Positions 1 through 9,945 of a stretch of DNA of 64,000 nt are shown piece by piece. The number at the start of each line of letters is the position of its first letter. The stretch's first letter is position 1. The notes under the pieces were generated by a model, which searched no databases, was not told the origin of the DNA, and saw only the letters and a list, made by a program, of their open reading frames with translations. Source of the stretch: Phymorhynchus buccinoides (Eukaryota > Mollusca > Gastropoda > Neogastropoda > Raphitomidae); the NCBI GenBank assembly GCA_017654935.2, contig CM065680.1, positions 36,554,897 to 36,618,896 of the forward strand, in the 5' to 3' direction. A program made the position numbers and the translations under genes.

Positions 1-116
1 AAGATGATCTACGTGGCAGTAGCTCTGGATTCCTACTCTCAGTTCCCAGAGGCCATGACCATGGAAGTGCTATCATCAGCCACCCTCACTTACTTTCTTC
101 TGAATCTGTTCTGCAG
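1..116 (+). CDS. Copy 1 exon c (3' part): integrase-core-like domain
   Basis: Open from base 1: [19 protein letters not shown], ending at CTGCAG|GTGGG. The first catalytic position lies outside the window. Confidence 0.75.
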
Positions 117-3100
117 GTGGGTACATTCCTGCAAAATTACAAGTTTTGATATCAGAAAATTAGTACGAATATAATGAGCATGGTAATAAATAACTTATTA
201 CTTTGACCATGGAGAAAATTTAACTTTGTTAGTATGTTTGTCGTATCTGGTTTTCTGTGTTTGATTTTTGTTTCAAAACATTTTTAAAATGATTTGTTAG
301 TGTTATAAATAGTCTTTTACTTTTGAATTAAGATAGCATTCAGATAAATGTTAGAGTTAATAATGCAAGTGGTCATACTGATATAGGAATGTTTTTAACT
401 CTTTTTTTAAAATCGCTTTTGATTAATGAGATCAATTTTTGATCAAGTTAAAATATAGATTTTGATAGAATTTGTGGACAATTAGAATGTCATGCTAGAG
501 ATAATCCATCAATATGACTTCATCATTCAGATACAAGTTCTTAATTGAAATACACCCCAAGAAATGTTTTCCTTGGTTAAAAAAACAACCAAAAAACTGT
601 CAGAGCAGAAACAGGCGGAGCAGAATTTGACTTCAACGGATGAGTAAACAAAGGCTATTGAACTACTACATGTTCAGGAGCTGAACGAAAACAACCATGC
701 TGAGGAGATGTTCACAACAAAAAAGAGTGTTTTGCTCTGAGTGTTTTGTGATTATAATTCTTCTAATGTTAAAAAAGAAGGCGCAGGAGAAAACAGAACA
801 AAAGCTTGAGACTCTGAAGCTAGAGAGGTGACTCCACAGCCCTTGTTAGAAGAATTATGTTAGGAGCCAATGAAACCAGGGCCTGTATTCACGTTGAGAT
901 AGCATGAGACTTAGCATGATGCTAACTTAGAAGCTCTTCCAATGTCCTATAGGATTTAATAGGACTTTTGGAAGAGCTTCTAAGTTAGCATGATGCTAAG
1001 TCTCATGCTATCTCAACGTGAATACAGGCCCAGGTCCGAATTAAAGACAGGCATGAATAGGAAGAAGAGACAGGTTGACTAGTGAGAGGGACAGAAGATC
1101 CGGGAGGCATTTGCACACCAAAGTCAAACAACTCTGCCATACTCTACTCTCCCTATAGATCTATCTCTAAGCTCAGAGAGACCACTTATCTCACATGAAT
1201 GGGAGTTGAATTGAGGTTACTTTTGTCTGGCATGTTGATATTCATATTGGGTAGTGAACAGGGGCATCCGCTCTATAGTGGCCCTTGGAGTGACATCCCT
1301 TTGCTTTTTTTTTTAATTCACACACTTGCTTCCCTTTCATCCAAGAATATCCCAAGGGAGATAATACTGCAATCAGTTGAACACCATCATCATTTGAAAA
1401 ATACATTGTGTGTATATTTTTGTTTGTTGAACAGTTTACTCTACTTATGCTAAAATGTGAAATGGATATTCACCTGTGACATTTTGCATAATATACAGTT
1501 ACAGAACAATTATTTGTACAAAATTGTGTGACTTCTTTACTGGTGACAGATATGGGGTCATGGAGAAACTTTTGCTGCTAGAAAATGAAGTCGTCAGAAA
1601 CAAGAAGCTGTATATCAAATTGCAAGATCTGCTGCAGGCTGGTATTTCCCCTTCAATGCAGTATTCCAAGGTCAACCCATCAGGTAACACTCACAACTGG
1701 AGGATTCTGTGTGAACAAAAAATGTTCATTAGTCTATAGATGTGTTACAGTGGAACCTCCCTTATAAGACCTCCCATCATAAGACTCCATCCCACATAAG
1801 ACATACTTCTCCGAGACATTGCCCTTCTTTGTAAGTATTAAAATTACCTCCATTATAAGACCTCAGTTTGGGTGATTTTTGAAGGTCTTATAAGAGAGGT
1901 ATCACTGTACTCCTAGAAATTTAAGGGCCACTCTCAGATTTAGTATGCATTTGAAAATTCAAATTGATATCACAAACATTTCTTACCAATTTTAAATGAA
2001 ACTGTATGTCAAATGTCCCAAGCAATTTGTTTTTGTTAAGTATTCAATAACTAGTCCAAACATGCTACTATAACCTGAAAAAGAATCGCAAAAACAAATG
2101 TAAAATGTTAATCTGTGACTGTGAGTGGCCCTCAACTTTTTTTTGAGTAGTATATGTTCACTATCTGAAAAGTTTCTTTTGTAGGTCAAGTCAGAGTCAA
2201 AGTCTATGCTATTTCAAGTTCTGAAGTGCATTAGTGGACTTAAAGATAGTCACAATTATGTTGCCTTGCCTCCAGTTTTTTTGTTCTACGTAAATTATGT
2301 TATTTATGTATTGTAATTTCATTCTGAAATTTCTTCTGCTGTGTTTCCAGGCTATTGCCATAATAATAGGTAACCTATATAAATTATTTTTCTTGTCTTC
2401 AGTTTTTCTGCTCTTGCTGTTCTCAGCCAATATATTCCAGTGTTTTCTTCTTCTGCGTTCCCAGGCCATAAAGCCACAATGGGTATGTATGTGTCTGTTT
2501 TCACTGGTCTCCTCGCTGCATTCAGCCTTGAGCTCAAAGGAGAAAAGTATATTGTGGAAGAATTTTTTTCAAAGGCAAGATAATGGGCCAAAAATCAGAA
2601 AGATAAGTACAGTGGAACCTCCCTTATAAGACCTACCATTATAAGACTCCCTCCCACATAAGACCTACTTCCTTGAGACATCGCCCTTCTTTGTAAGTGT
2701 TAAAATTACCTCCCTTATAAGACCTCATTTTGGATTTATTTTTGAAGGTCTTATAAGGGAAGTTCCGCCGTAGATGACAAAGCAATGAAAAAGAGGAATT
2801 TACAAGCACAGAACTTCCAGAAGGTGGGGGAACTATTTGTAATGAAGACCCCCCCGGTGTCCCCACGGGGGAGAAGTGTTTTCAAACTAAAGTAATTATG
2901 TATGTTGATGCACATCATCTTTTTTTTTTAATTCTCCTTTATTTTTTGATACAGACAAACCTCTATTTTAAGACTTCCAAAATGTCCGGAAAAATCGGTC
3001 GTAAATTGGAGGGGTCGTATGACGGAGGTTTTCACTGGCAGCCGTAGAAAGAAAACGTTCAGCACAGTTCATTCTCTCTTCTTCATGCACACATACAATG

Positions 3101-6100
3101 ACATATTAAAACTGGATTTGGGTCTTTCCAACTCCATAGGATTGTGAAATCGATATTACAGTTTCACTTCGCCGACTTCTGTTAATCACCTCCACTCTCG
3201 TCCAAAGTCAGTGGTTTTCTTTTTCAAAGTCAGTGGTTTTCGTGCTTTTCCTACGCTTTCCGCCATCTTTTCTACAACAAGGGAAGTGACTCCGCTTTCA
3301 GGCCCTTGACCGTGGTTGTTTCCCTTTGCTCGAAGTCTATGCAGACGACAACAACGGTCGTAAAAACCAACAAAATGGCGGTCGTAAGTCGCGTTTTAGA
3401 GGAAGTCGTTTAAGAGAGGTCGTTTACATAGTAAAATGCATCCGTGCCAACAAATTCGGTCTCAAATGAGAGGTGGTCGCTTAACAGAGGGTCGTAAAAT
3501 AGGGGTTTGTCTGTATACCTTAATTCAAACCAAATTCTGCTTTATGTCTGTCCAGATGAGAGGTGGCATCACATAGAGAAGAGCTTGGCTCGCTTTGTGG
3601 GTCTGTACCCTGACTTCTGGTTCCACTGTCTGGAGGCCTTCATGGTTCCCCTGCGCATCACCCTCCCTCATGAGGCCGTCTACACCCCTTACTACCTGGT
3701 CCACGGCAGGTAACTCGCCATACTGTCTGGACTATATCATGGCACTTCCATTTCTCTTCAGCGTTTGGACTTGTGCCTTTATGTTGCACTGTACAAGCAA
3801 AGCAAAGCATATAGCTCTTCTGATTTTGACCGGTATGCCTTCAAGTTTGCAGCATATGTATGGCCAAATAAAATGAAAAAGGCTGTATCAAATTTTGTCT
3901 GCACAGCTGAAAGAAAGTCATATATTATAGTTCATGCAACAACTAACACAAAAATGACTGTGAATTAAGTGTCAGATGTTCTCCACACTCCCTGTCAAAT
4001 TTATCCTGGCGTCAACCTTGTCTGAGATGAACAGACATCTGCAGTGCAGGTCAGGAAATCAGAGCAACCCTCTCACACATCTGTCAAGTGGATCAGGCTT
4101 GACTGTGTGGTTTCAGCTTTCCCATTCAGTCTACAACACACTCATTCTGGGTAGTAGCCAACCTGGAGCGAAAAAAACAAACCCACAAGACCCTGACAGG
4201 ATTCGAACACCAGACCTCACAGCCACTAGTCTGCGACAGTACCATGCGCCACGGCGGCTGAGGATTGTAGTTGAATGTTTTTTTAGTATAGCTAAGTTAC
4301 CTAAGCACTGTTAGGCACAAGCATTTGGTACTGCTCAGTGACATCCAAGCAATTCCTAGTTGTGGGGTACCGTAGAATGTGTGAAGAAACTTGGATAAAG
4401 AGACATGAATATTAGTATAACATGACGTGATAATGTCACACTAGTTTTTCTTTGTTGTTTCTAAAGTAACTTTACAGTCAATGAGGGAATAACGCAGAAA
4501 AACAAACACACAAAACCTGTGCTGAATGTTTCAGAGAAGCTCCCGTGCCAGACAAAGTGAATCGGCTGTGCAACATGACCTCCTCAACGCAGGGAGAAGT
4601 TCAACTGACCGAGGACCAGGAAAAACAGGCAGTGGAGATGGTCACTGCTGCCTACGGCATCTTCTCTGACGACCCCTCCATCCCTGCCACTTTACCAGAA
4701 CCCACAGGAAAGAAAGCTCCTGTACGCAAAGACCCTGCAGCGAAGCTTATGAAAATGAAGATGAAACAAACCAACCAAAAAACAAGCAAAAAAACAGTGA
4801 CAAACTTCGGCTCCCTTGACGATCATAGATATGGCAAAGAACAACAAGAAGAGAATGCAGCTGCAAGCTTCAATTGTGTTGTAAAGCTCTCTAGATGCGA
4901 GATCCCAGGTCCCAGTGAGAGGACGGAAGATGCAGCAGAATTGTTGGAAGAGCGAAGTGGTGCTGATGATGAGCCTAGGGATTATGAGATTGAGAATGTT
5001 GACACTGACAGTGAGGACAACATTGTAGCTGAACCTGAGGATGATGACCACATTGCAGGTAAATGAGAAATTTCAGCAGTCTCCTTTGTGGTACTGTGTG
5101 TGTGTGTGTGAGACACTCAATCTGACTGTCTGCATAAGTAAACACTTTACAATAACTGAAATCTGAATATTGAAAACAATCATCTGAAATTTACAAAAGG
5201 CAATTTGAATAATGCTTTAGTTTGAAATTAATTGGAAAAAAAAGCAAATTAAAACGTGACTTCATTGGTGCTATGAAAATCAACCCTGCCGGGGAGCATT
5301 TGATATACCTTCTGAACCCCTTTCCTTGTGCCTATGTTAATTTTTTTTCCTCCAGCAGACGTGTGCAAATCTGCAATAGGACATAAAAATCTGTATGATT
5401 TTCAGATACCACCTACTCACCAAAGAGGAAGATTGTGACATTCAAGAGCAGTTCTGCAATGTCAAAGCGGAAGATATGCATCCCTAGAATAAGCCAACCC
5501 AGCAGTAATGTCGTCGCTGGAATGCAGCATTCAGTGAAGATGATTAAACTGGAAAATGTAAAGGAATTGATTAATCTCAGAGCTATGCAGGAGGTAAGTG
5601 TAAACATGGTGGGTTTTTTTAGGTGTTTGTTTATGTTACATGTATTAAGTTAACAACATAATCCCTGTCTCCTTGGTTGGTTGTCTCTTGATGGCCTAGC
5701 ATAGATTCGCTCCCCTTGAACTGTTGGTTTCGGATTCTGTGACTTGAACAAACTGGGGTGTGGCTGTGAATTGGGACTCGGAATGAGTGGTGTGAGATCA
5801 ATGCCACTGTTCAGCCCAGAAAATGTGGCAGCAAAAAAGACCAAAACAAAACCCCATAATCCCTATTATTGTCTGAAATGCCATTCAACTGATGCTATAA
5901 CTCTTCATCGGACGTAAAAATCACTAAAGATGAAAATTCCATAATTCTACTGTTTTTTTGTGTGAAGAAAAGTGCAAGCACAACAACAGGAAGTCACACA
6001 AACAAAACTGCTGATTTGAAAGGGGAGTGTACTATCAGTTATGACTACAGTAATAGCGGTCGGCAAGTGTTTCCTGAACGTATACAGGCTTAACCCTTTC

Positions 6101-9100
6101 AACACGAGACATTTTTCAGCCAAAACTTTCCATTAAACTTACCTGGGTAGAGAACACATTTCATCTGCAATATTTGGGATTCCTCTGTGACATCCATAAA
6201 ATAGGGCCTATTCTTACCTCCCAAAATGAAGAACATAAGGTCACTGGATACCAGACCCTCATTTGATGCCTTTCAGTGACATGGGTGTTCAATCATTGTG
6301 GTGCCAAGAGGCGACAATGGCGATGAAAGAGTTAAGATTTTGTTTTTGCTTTGTCAGTTAGTATTGTTCTATAAATCAGGGTGCCTATTTTTTTTTATTT
6401 TTTTTTTTAGATTTTTCTTGAAAATTGCTATAAATGTGCAAGCACGTAATGGAAAAAACAAATGGTATCAATCGGAAGTGGGGAGGGAAAGGGAAGGAGA
6501 AGGGGAATCCTCCCGGGTTTGCTCTGAAAGCCAAGGCAAACATGAGCCCTCTAGTATTTCTTTGCTATTCTAAAGAAAGTGTAGTTGCAATTAGCAAAGT
6601 GAAAAAAAACCACAGTCTCTTCCTCAAATCCTTTAATATTTAACCTACCAATAATTTCAGTAGATCATAGATGTATTTCGATTGACCCTGTCTCACACAA
6701 TGTTTGTGTTAACATTACAGCTTCCACTGGACACCCTCTATTTCCTGGCCAAGCAGTATTTGGAGCGAGGTGCCCTTCCACCTGGTCTGCCTGAGAGCAC
6801 TGAACAGTCCCTCATTCGTCTGTGTGGGAAGTACTGCGTCAAAGACGGAAAGTTGTACAGCAATGAGGGAAAGTCGGCAGGTCGACGCATCATCATGGAG
6901 GAGAAAGCAAGGATTGGTTTAGTGAGGAAAGCGCATGCACGAGGAGGTATGATGTTTGTGATTGTTTGATTTTTTTTAATGTGATGTGAATGAAAGTTCA
7001 TGTTTAAAGGTGGACCCGAGCGGATGAGTTTTTGCAAGAAACAGGTCGAGATCACCAGAAAAACAACCTTTTCAAAGATTGGAACACTAACTTTGCTCTG
7101 GTTTCCTAGAAATTAAGCCGCCCAAAAGGCGATTCCTCCTTGGCGGAGATGCCGGAGAGAGTAGCCATTTTGGATGGAGTGGGTGGAGGACACTCATTGT
7201 GGTTGAAGTGTTTTCTTTTTTTGTGGTGCAGTAAAAAAGAAATTGGAGGTATTTCCTTTGTTGTGAGAGAAACTCCTTTTGATCAACTGTATGAAATTAA
7301 GAAAAGAAAAAAAAATCTTGCATTGCGAAAATGTCGTGCAAACGATTTGGCGGCCATTCGAAAAGAAGCGGCACACGCCTTCTCTTTGGATGAAAGAATT
7401 TTACTTCCAGTACCTCCGCCAAGGAAAAATTGCCGATTAGACAGTTTGATTTATAGGAAACCAGAATAAAGTGAGTGTTGCAATCTCTGTAAAGGGTGTT
7501 TTCCTGGTGATCTCGACATGTTTCTTACAAAAACGCATCTGTCAGAGTGCCCCTTTAACGTTAGTATTGATGATATTATGAATTATAATTTTATGCCATT
7601 TTTGTAGAATACTTATTAAAGTTGTGTTTAGAGACCTTTACAGAGGTTTATTGAACATTCTTTTCTTTTTCTGCATCGTATAATATCGTGTGTACATACG
7701 TTTGTGTTTCAGAGGTGCATCATGGCCGGAAAAGTGTGCTGAAATTCCTGTCTGACCTAAACGTGTTCTGGAACGGAATGAGTCTGGACGTGGATGCCTT
7801 CCTCCACTGCTGTCCTGAGTGCACTGAGCACAACCCCCTGCGCACTCAGCCTCAGGTGACCATTGCCAGCAAGTCACAGGAACTGACCGCAGGGGGAGGG
7901 AGAGGGGAGGATCAACCACACTTATCAGAGGTAGGACTGGAGAGTTAAAAAATGTGGTGCTGTTTTATGAGCTTTTGTGTTTGCAATCTTTTTACACTTC
8001 ATGTTGACACATGAAAAAAAAGAAAATAATGTCTGACTAATATGAATGAATATAACTGCAATCTTTTCAAACCTTGTGCATCAGAAAGGATGGTGTGATG
8101 GACTCTGGTTGATGAGAATGATACGAGTGACCAAGTCTTGTCAACTATTACAATCAATAATTTGAAATAAAATGTCTGATATCTGTCTACATCCAGTTCA
8201 AGATTTCTATGATTATTGGTTTCTGGTATAATTATTTTGTTATATTCATAATCTAAAAGATTAACTTCATGTATGAAACACAGGATGAAGAAGAGGAGTT
8301 CAGCTATGAAGAGCTGATGCAGTTTCTGACCGAGGGCAGCATTCCTGCCACCTTCACTGCCCACCAGCAGCGGAGGATCAAGGAGCGGTCAGCGTCCTTC
8401 ACAGTGATGGACGGGTCACTGCACTACCGCACACAGGGCAGGAAGGACCCTGTGCCAGTGCTGCTCTCTGACACTGCAAAACAGGCAGCCATACGGGAGG
8501 CTCACGTCGGTTAGTGTCAACTTCATTTTGTTATATTATGTGAAGTGAGTCCTTCACAGTGATGGACGGGTCACTGCACTACCACACACAGGGCAGGAAG
8601 GACCCTGTGCTGCTCTCTGACACTGCAAAACAGGCAGCCATACGGGAGGCTCATGTCGGTTAGTGTCAACTTCCTTCATTTTATTATATTATGTGAAGTA
8701 CTCAGAGTCCTTCACAGTGATGGATGGGTCACTGCACTACCACACACAGGGCAGGAAGGACCCTGTGCTGCTCTCTGACACTGCAAAACAGGCAGCCATA
8801 CGGGAGGCTCATGTCGGTTAGTGTCAACTTCCTTCATTTTATTATATTATGTGAAGTACTCAGAGTCCTTCACAGTGATGGATGGGTCACTGCACTACCA
8901 CACACAGGGCAGGAAGGACCCTGTGCTGCTCTCTAACACTGCAAAACAGGCAGCCATACGGGAGGCTCATGTTGGTTAGTGTGAACTTCATTTTATTATG
9001 TGAAGTACTCAGAGTCCTTCACAGTGATGGATGGGTCACTGCACTACCACACACAGGGCAGGAAGGACCCTGTGCTGCTCTCTGACACTGCAAAACAGGC

Positions 9101-9445
9101 AGCCATACACAGGTGTATGTTTGTTAGTGTTTCTAGTGTTTCCTTAACACTGTGTTGATTGACACTGTATGGTTTGTTTCTCCCTGACAAAGAATGGTGT
9201 TCACCTGAGTCCTCAGGACACCCAGGCCAGGCTGAGGGGTGCCTACTTCTGGCACGGCATGACCTGGGATGTGATACAACTTGATTAACGCTGTGTGGTT
9301 TGTTTCTCCCTGTCAGAGAATGGTGTTCACCTGAGTCCTCAGGACACCCAGGCCAGGCTGAGGGGTTCCTACTTCTGGCGCGGCATGACCTGGGACGTGA
9401 TGAGGCAGGTGCTGCACTGCTGCGGGCAGGACGCCCTGGCCAGGG
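1..9445 (+). CDS. Integrase-derived multi-H2C2 gene, copy 1 (diverged paralog, both ends missing)
   Basis: Nine exons with the same order and phases as copies 2 and 3: 1-116, 1550-1683, 3556-3709, 4535-5058, 5406-5593, 6721-6946, 7713-7930, 8284-8509, 9317-9445 (cut by the gap). It covers the integrase-core-like domain, both linkers, H2C2 module 3 and the start of module 4. All exons are open. Linker exons differ strongly from copies 2/3 (for example KRKICIPRISQPSSN against [15 protein letters not shown]) while module exons stay close, which suggests selection on the modules. It is a separate locus rather than a third allele (inference). The zinc-finger exons would lie in or beyond the gap. 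Confidence 0.75.
879..1031. repeat. Near-perfect 153-bp hairpin in copy 1 intron
   Basis: Starting at GGGCCTGTATTCACG, the first about 70 bases are repeated almost exactly in reverse complement up to CGTGAATACAGGCCC, around a loop of about 10 bases near 950-960. It lies in the 117-1549 intron, which otherwise looks AT-rich and featureless. It could be a very young foldback MITE or a long-hairpin small-RNA precursor. Confidence 0.85.
1550..1683 (+). CDS. Copy 1 exon d: integrase-core-like domain, second part
   Basis: 134 bp, [20 protein letters not shown]. Here the second catalytic position aligns with Glu (LLENE), not Asp. Confidence 0.75.
1748..1907. mobile_element. MITE, TA target, CAGTGGAACC-type TIR
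   Basis: 160 bp between TA dinucleotides. The left end is CAGTGGAACCTCCCTTATAA and the right end is its imperfect reverse complement (CTTATAAGAGAGGTATCACTG). The TA target and CAGTG ends fit a pogo/mariner-like non-autonomous element. Confidence 0.75.
2440..2540. repeat. Dispersed TTCCCAGGCC repeat fragment
   Basis: A stretch with TTCTGCGTTCCCAGGCC, TATGTGTC and GGTCTCC recurs at about 22960-23150, 31310-31400, 31745-31795 and their mirrors 39440-39490, 39840-39930, and 47222-47400. Likely a short interspersed element; boundaries unclear. Confidence 0.5.
2610..2770. mobile_element. Second copy of the CAGTGGAACC MITE
   Basis: 161 bp between TA dinucleotides, same left end as the element at 1748 and a right end with a few changes (GGAAGTTCCGCCG). 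Same orientation, about 0.7 kb apart. Confidence 0.75.
2952..3513. mobile_element. 562-bp MITE, TA target, CAGACAAACC TIR
   Basis: Flanked by TA. The left end CAGACAAACCTCTATTTTA and the right end, reverse complemented CAGACAAACCCCTATTTTA, differ at one position over that length. Internal repeats of GGTCGTAA. No coding capacity. It sits just 5' of exon 3556-3709. Confidence 0.8.
3556..3709 (+). CDS. Copy 1 exon e: integrase-core-like domain, third part
   Basis: 154 bp, [16 protein letters not shown] to TPYYLVHGR; one clear difference from the other copies (WHH/WLH). Confidence 0.77.
3990..4265 (-). mobile_element. tRNA-related SINE (diverged)
   Basis: On the minus strand it carries a B-box-like GTTCGAATCCTG and a body shared with 30118-30370 (AAACCACACAGTC, ACTGCAG). 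It lies in the same intron, 5' of exon f, as the SINE of copies 2/3, so the insertion predates the split of the copies. Confidence 0.6.
4535..5058 (+). CDS. Copy 1 exon f: acidic linker
   Basis: 524 bp, [14 protein letters not shown]. It has an extra Lys-rich insertion (KLMKMKMKQTNQKTSKK) absent from copies 2/3, lacks their second PSIP repeat, and keeps the acidic end. Confidence 0.72.
5406..5593 (+). CDS. Copy 1 exon g: basic linker
   Basis: 188 bp, DTTYSPKRKIVTFKSSSAMS to AMQE. It is the most diverged exon of this copy; phase is preserved. Confidence 0.7.
6721..6946 (+). CDS. Copy 1 exon h: spacer of H2C2 module 3
   Basis: 226 bp, [20 protein letters not shown] to VRKAHARG; phase-1 donor GAG|GTATG. 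Confidence 0.78.
7004..7558. mobile_element. MITE with about 100-bp inverted termini
   Basis: The left part (TTAAAGGTGGACCCGAG, GAGTTTTTGCAAGAAACA, GGTCGAGATCACCAG) recurs reverse complemented at the right end (TTAAAGGGGCACTCTGAC, TCGAGATCACCAGG). It is AAAGG-ended, 555 bp, in copy 1 intron 6947-7712. An internal ORF of 109 codons is probably chance. Confidence 0.7.
7713..7930 (+). CDS. Copy 1 exon i: H2C2 module 3
   Basis: 218 bp, [20 protein letters not shown] and HCCPEC; zinc ligands intact. Confidence 0.78.
8284..8509 (+). CDS. Copy 1 exon j: spacer of H2C2 module 4
   Basis: 226 bp, [32 protein letters not shown], then a 2-codon longer PVPVLL stretch. Followed by four tandem partial copies. 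Confidence 0.77.
8548..9112. repeat. Tandem partial copies of exon j (period about 158 bp)
   Basis: After exon j and its donor, the 3' half of the exon plus about 40 bp of intron repeats four times. Units begin TCCTTCACAGTGATGG near 8549, 8708, 8866 and 9015. The donor GGTTAGTG is kept in the first three; the last ends differently. See the mirror arrays at 25500-25910 and 45690-45870. Confidence 0.85.
9190..9316. repeat. Shortened tandem copy of exon k 5' part (126-bp unit)
   Basis: One unit with the first half of exon k ending at a TGATACAACTTGATTAA tail, directly upstream of the full exon. The acceptor reads CTGACAAAG instead of CTGACAG. Confidence 0.8.
9317..9445 (+). CDS. Copy 1 exon k (5' part): H2C2 module 4
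   Basis: It starts after TGTCAG| with [20 protein letters not shown] and runs through [10 protein letters not shown] into the scaffold gap. Confidence 0.75.
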
Positions 9446-9945
9446 NNNNNNNNNNNNNNNNNNNNNNNNNNNNNNNNNNNNNNNNNNNNNNNNNNNNNNN
9501 NNNNNNNNNNNNNNNNNNNNNNNNNNNNNNNNNNNNNNNNNNNNNNNNNNNNNNNNNNNNNNNNNNNNNNNNNNNNNNNNNNNNNNNNNNNNNNNNNNNN
9601 NNNNNNNNNNNNNNNNNNNNNNNNNNNNNNNNNNNNNNNNNNNNNNNNNNNNNNNNNNNNNNNNNNNNNNNNNNNNNNNNNNNNNNNNNNNNNNNNNNNN
9701 NNNNNNNNNNNNNNNNNNNNNNNNNNNNNNNNNNNNNNNNNNNNNNNNNNNNNNNNNNNNNNNNNNNNNNNNNNNNNNNNNNNNNNNNNNNNNNNNNNNN
9801 NNNNNNNNNNNNNNNNNNNNNNNNNNNNNNNNNNNNNNNNNNNNNNNNNNNNNNNNNNNNNNNNNNNNNNNNNNNNNNNNNNNNNNNNNNNNNNNNNNNN
9901 NNNNNNNNNNNNNNNNNNNNNNNNNNNNNNNNNNNNNNNNNNNNN
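9446..9945. other. Assembly gap, exactly 500 N
   Basis: A fixed-size scaffold gap; true length unknown. It cuts exon k of copy 1, and unrelated retroelement DNA follows it. Confidence 0.99.

Noticed and set aside
7140..7469. 109-codon ORF inside the 7004-7558 MITE
   Set aside because: Lies between inverted termini of a short element; no domain recognised and probably chance.
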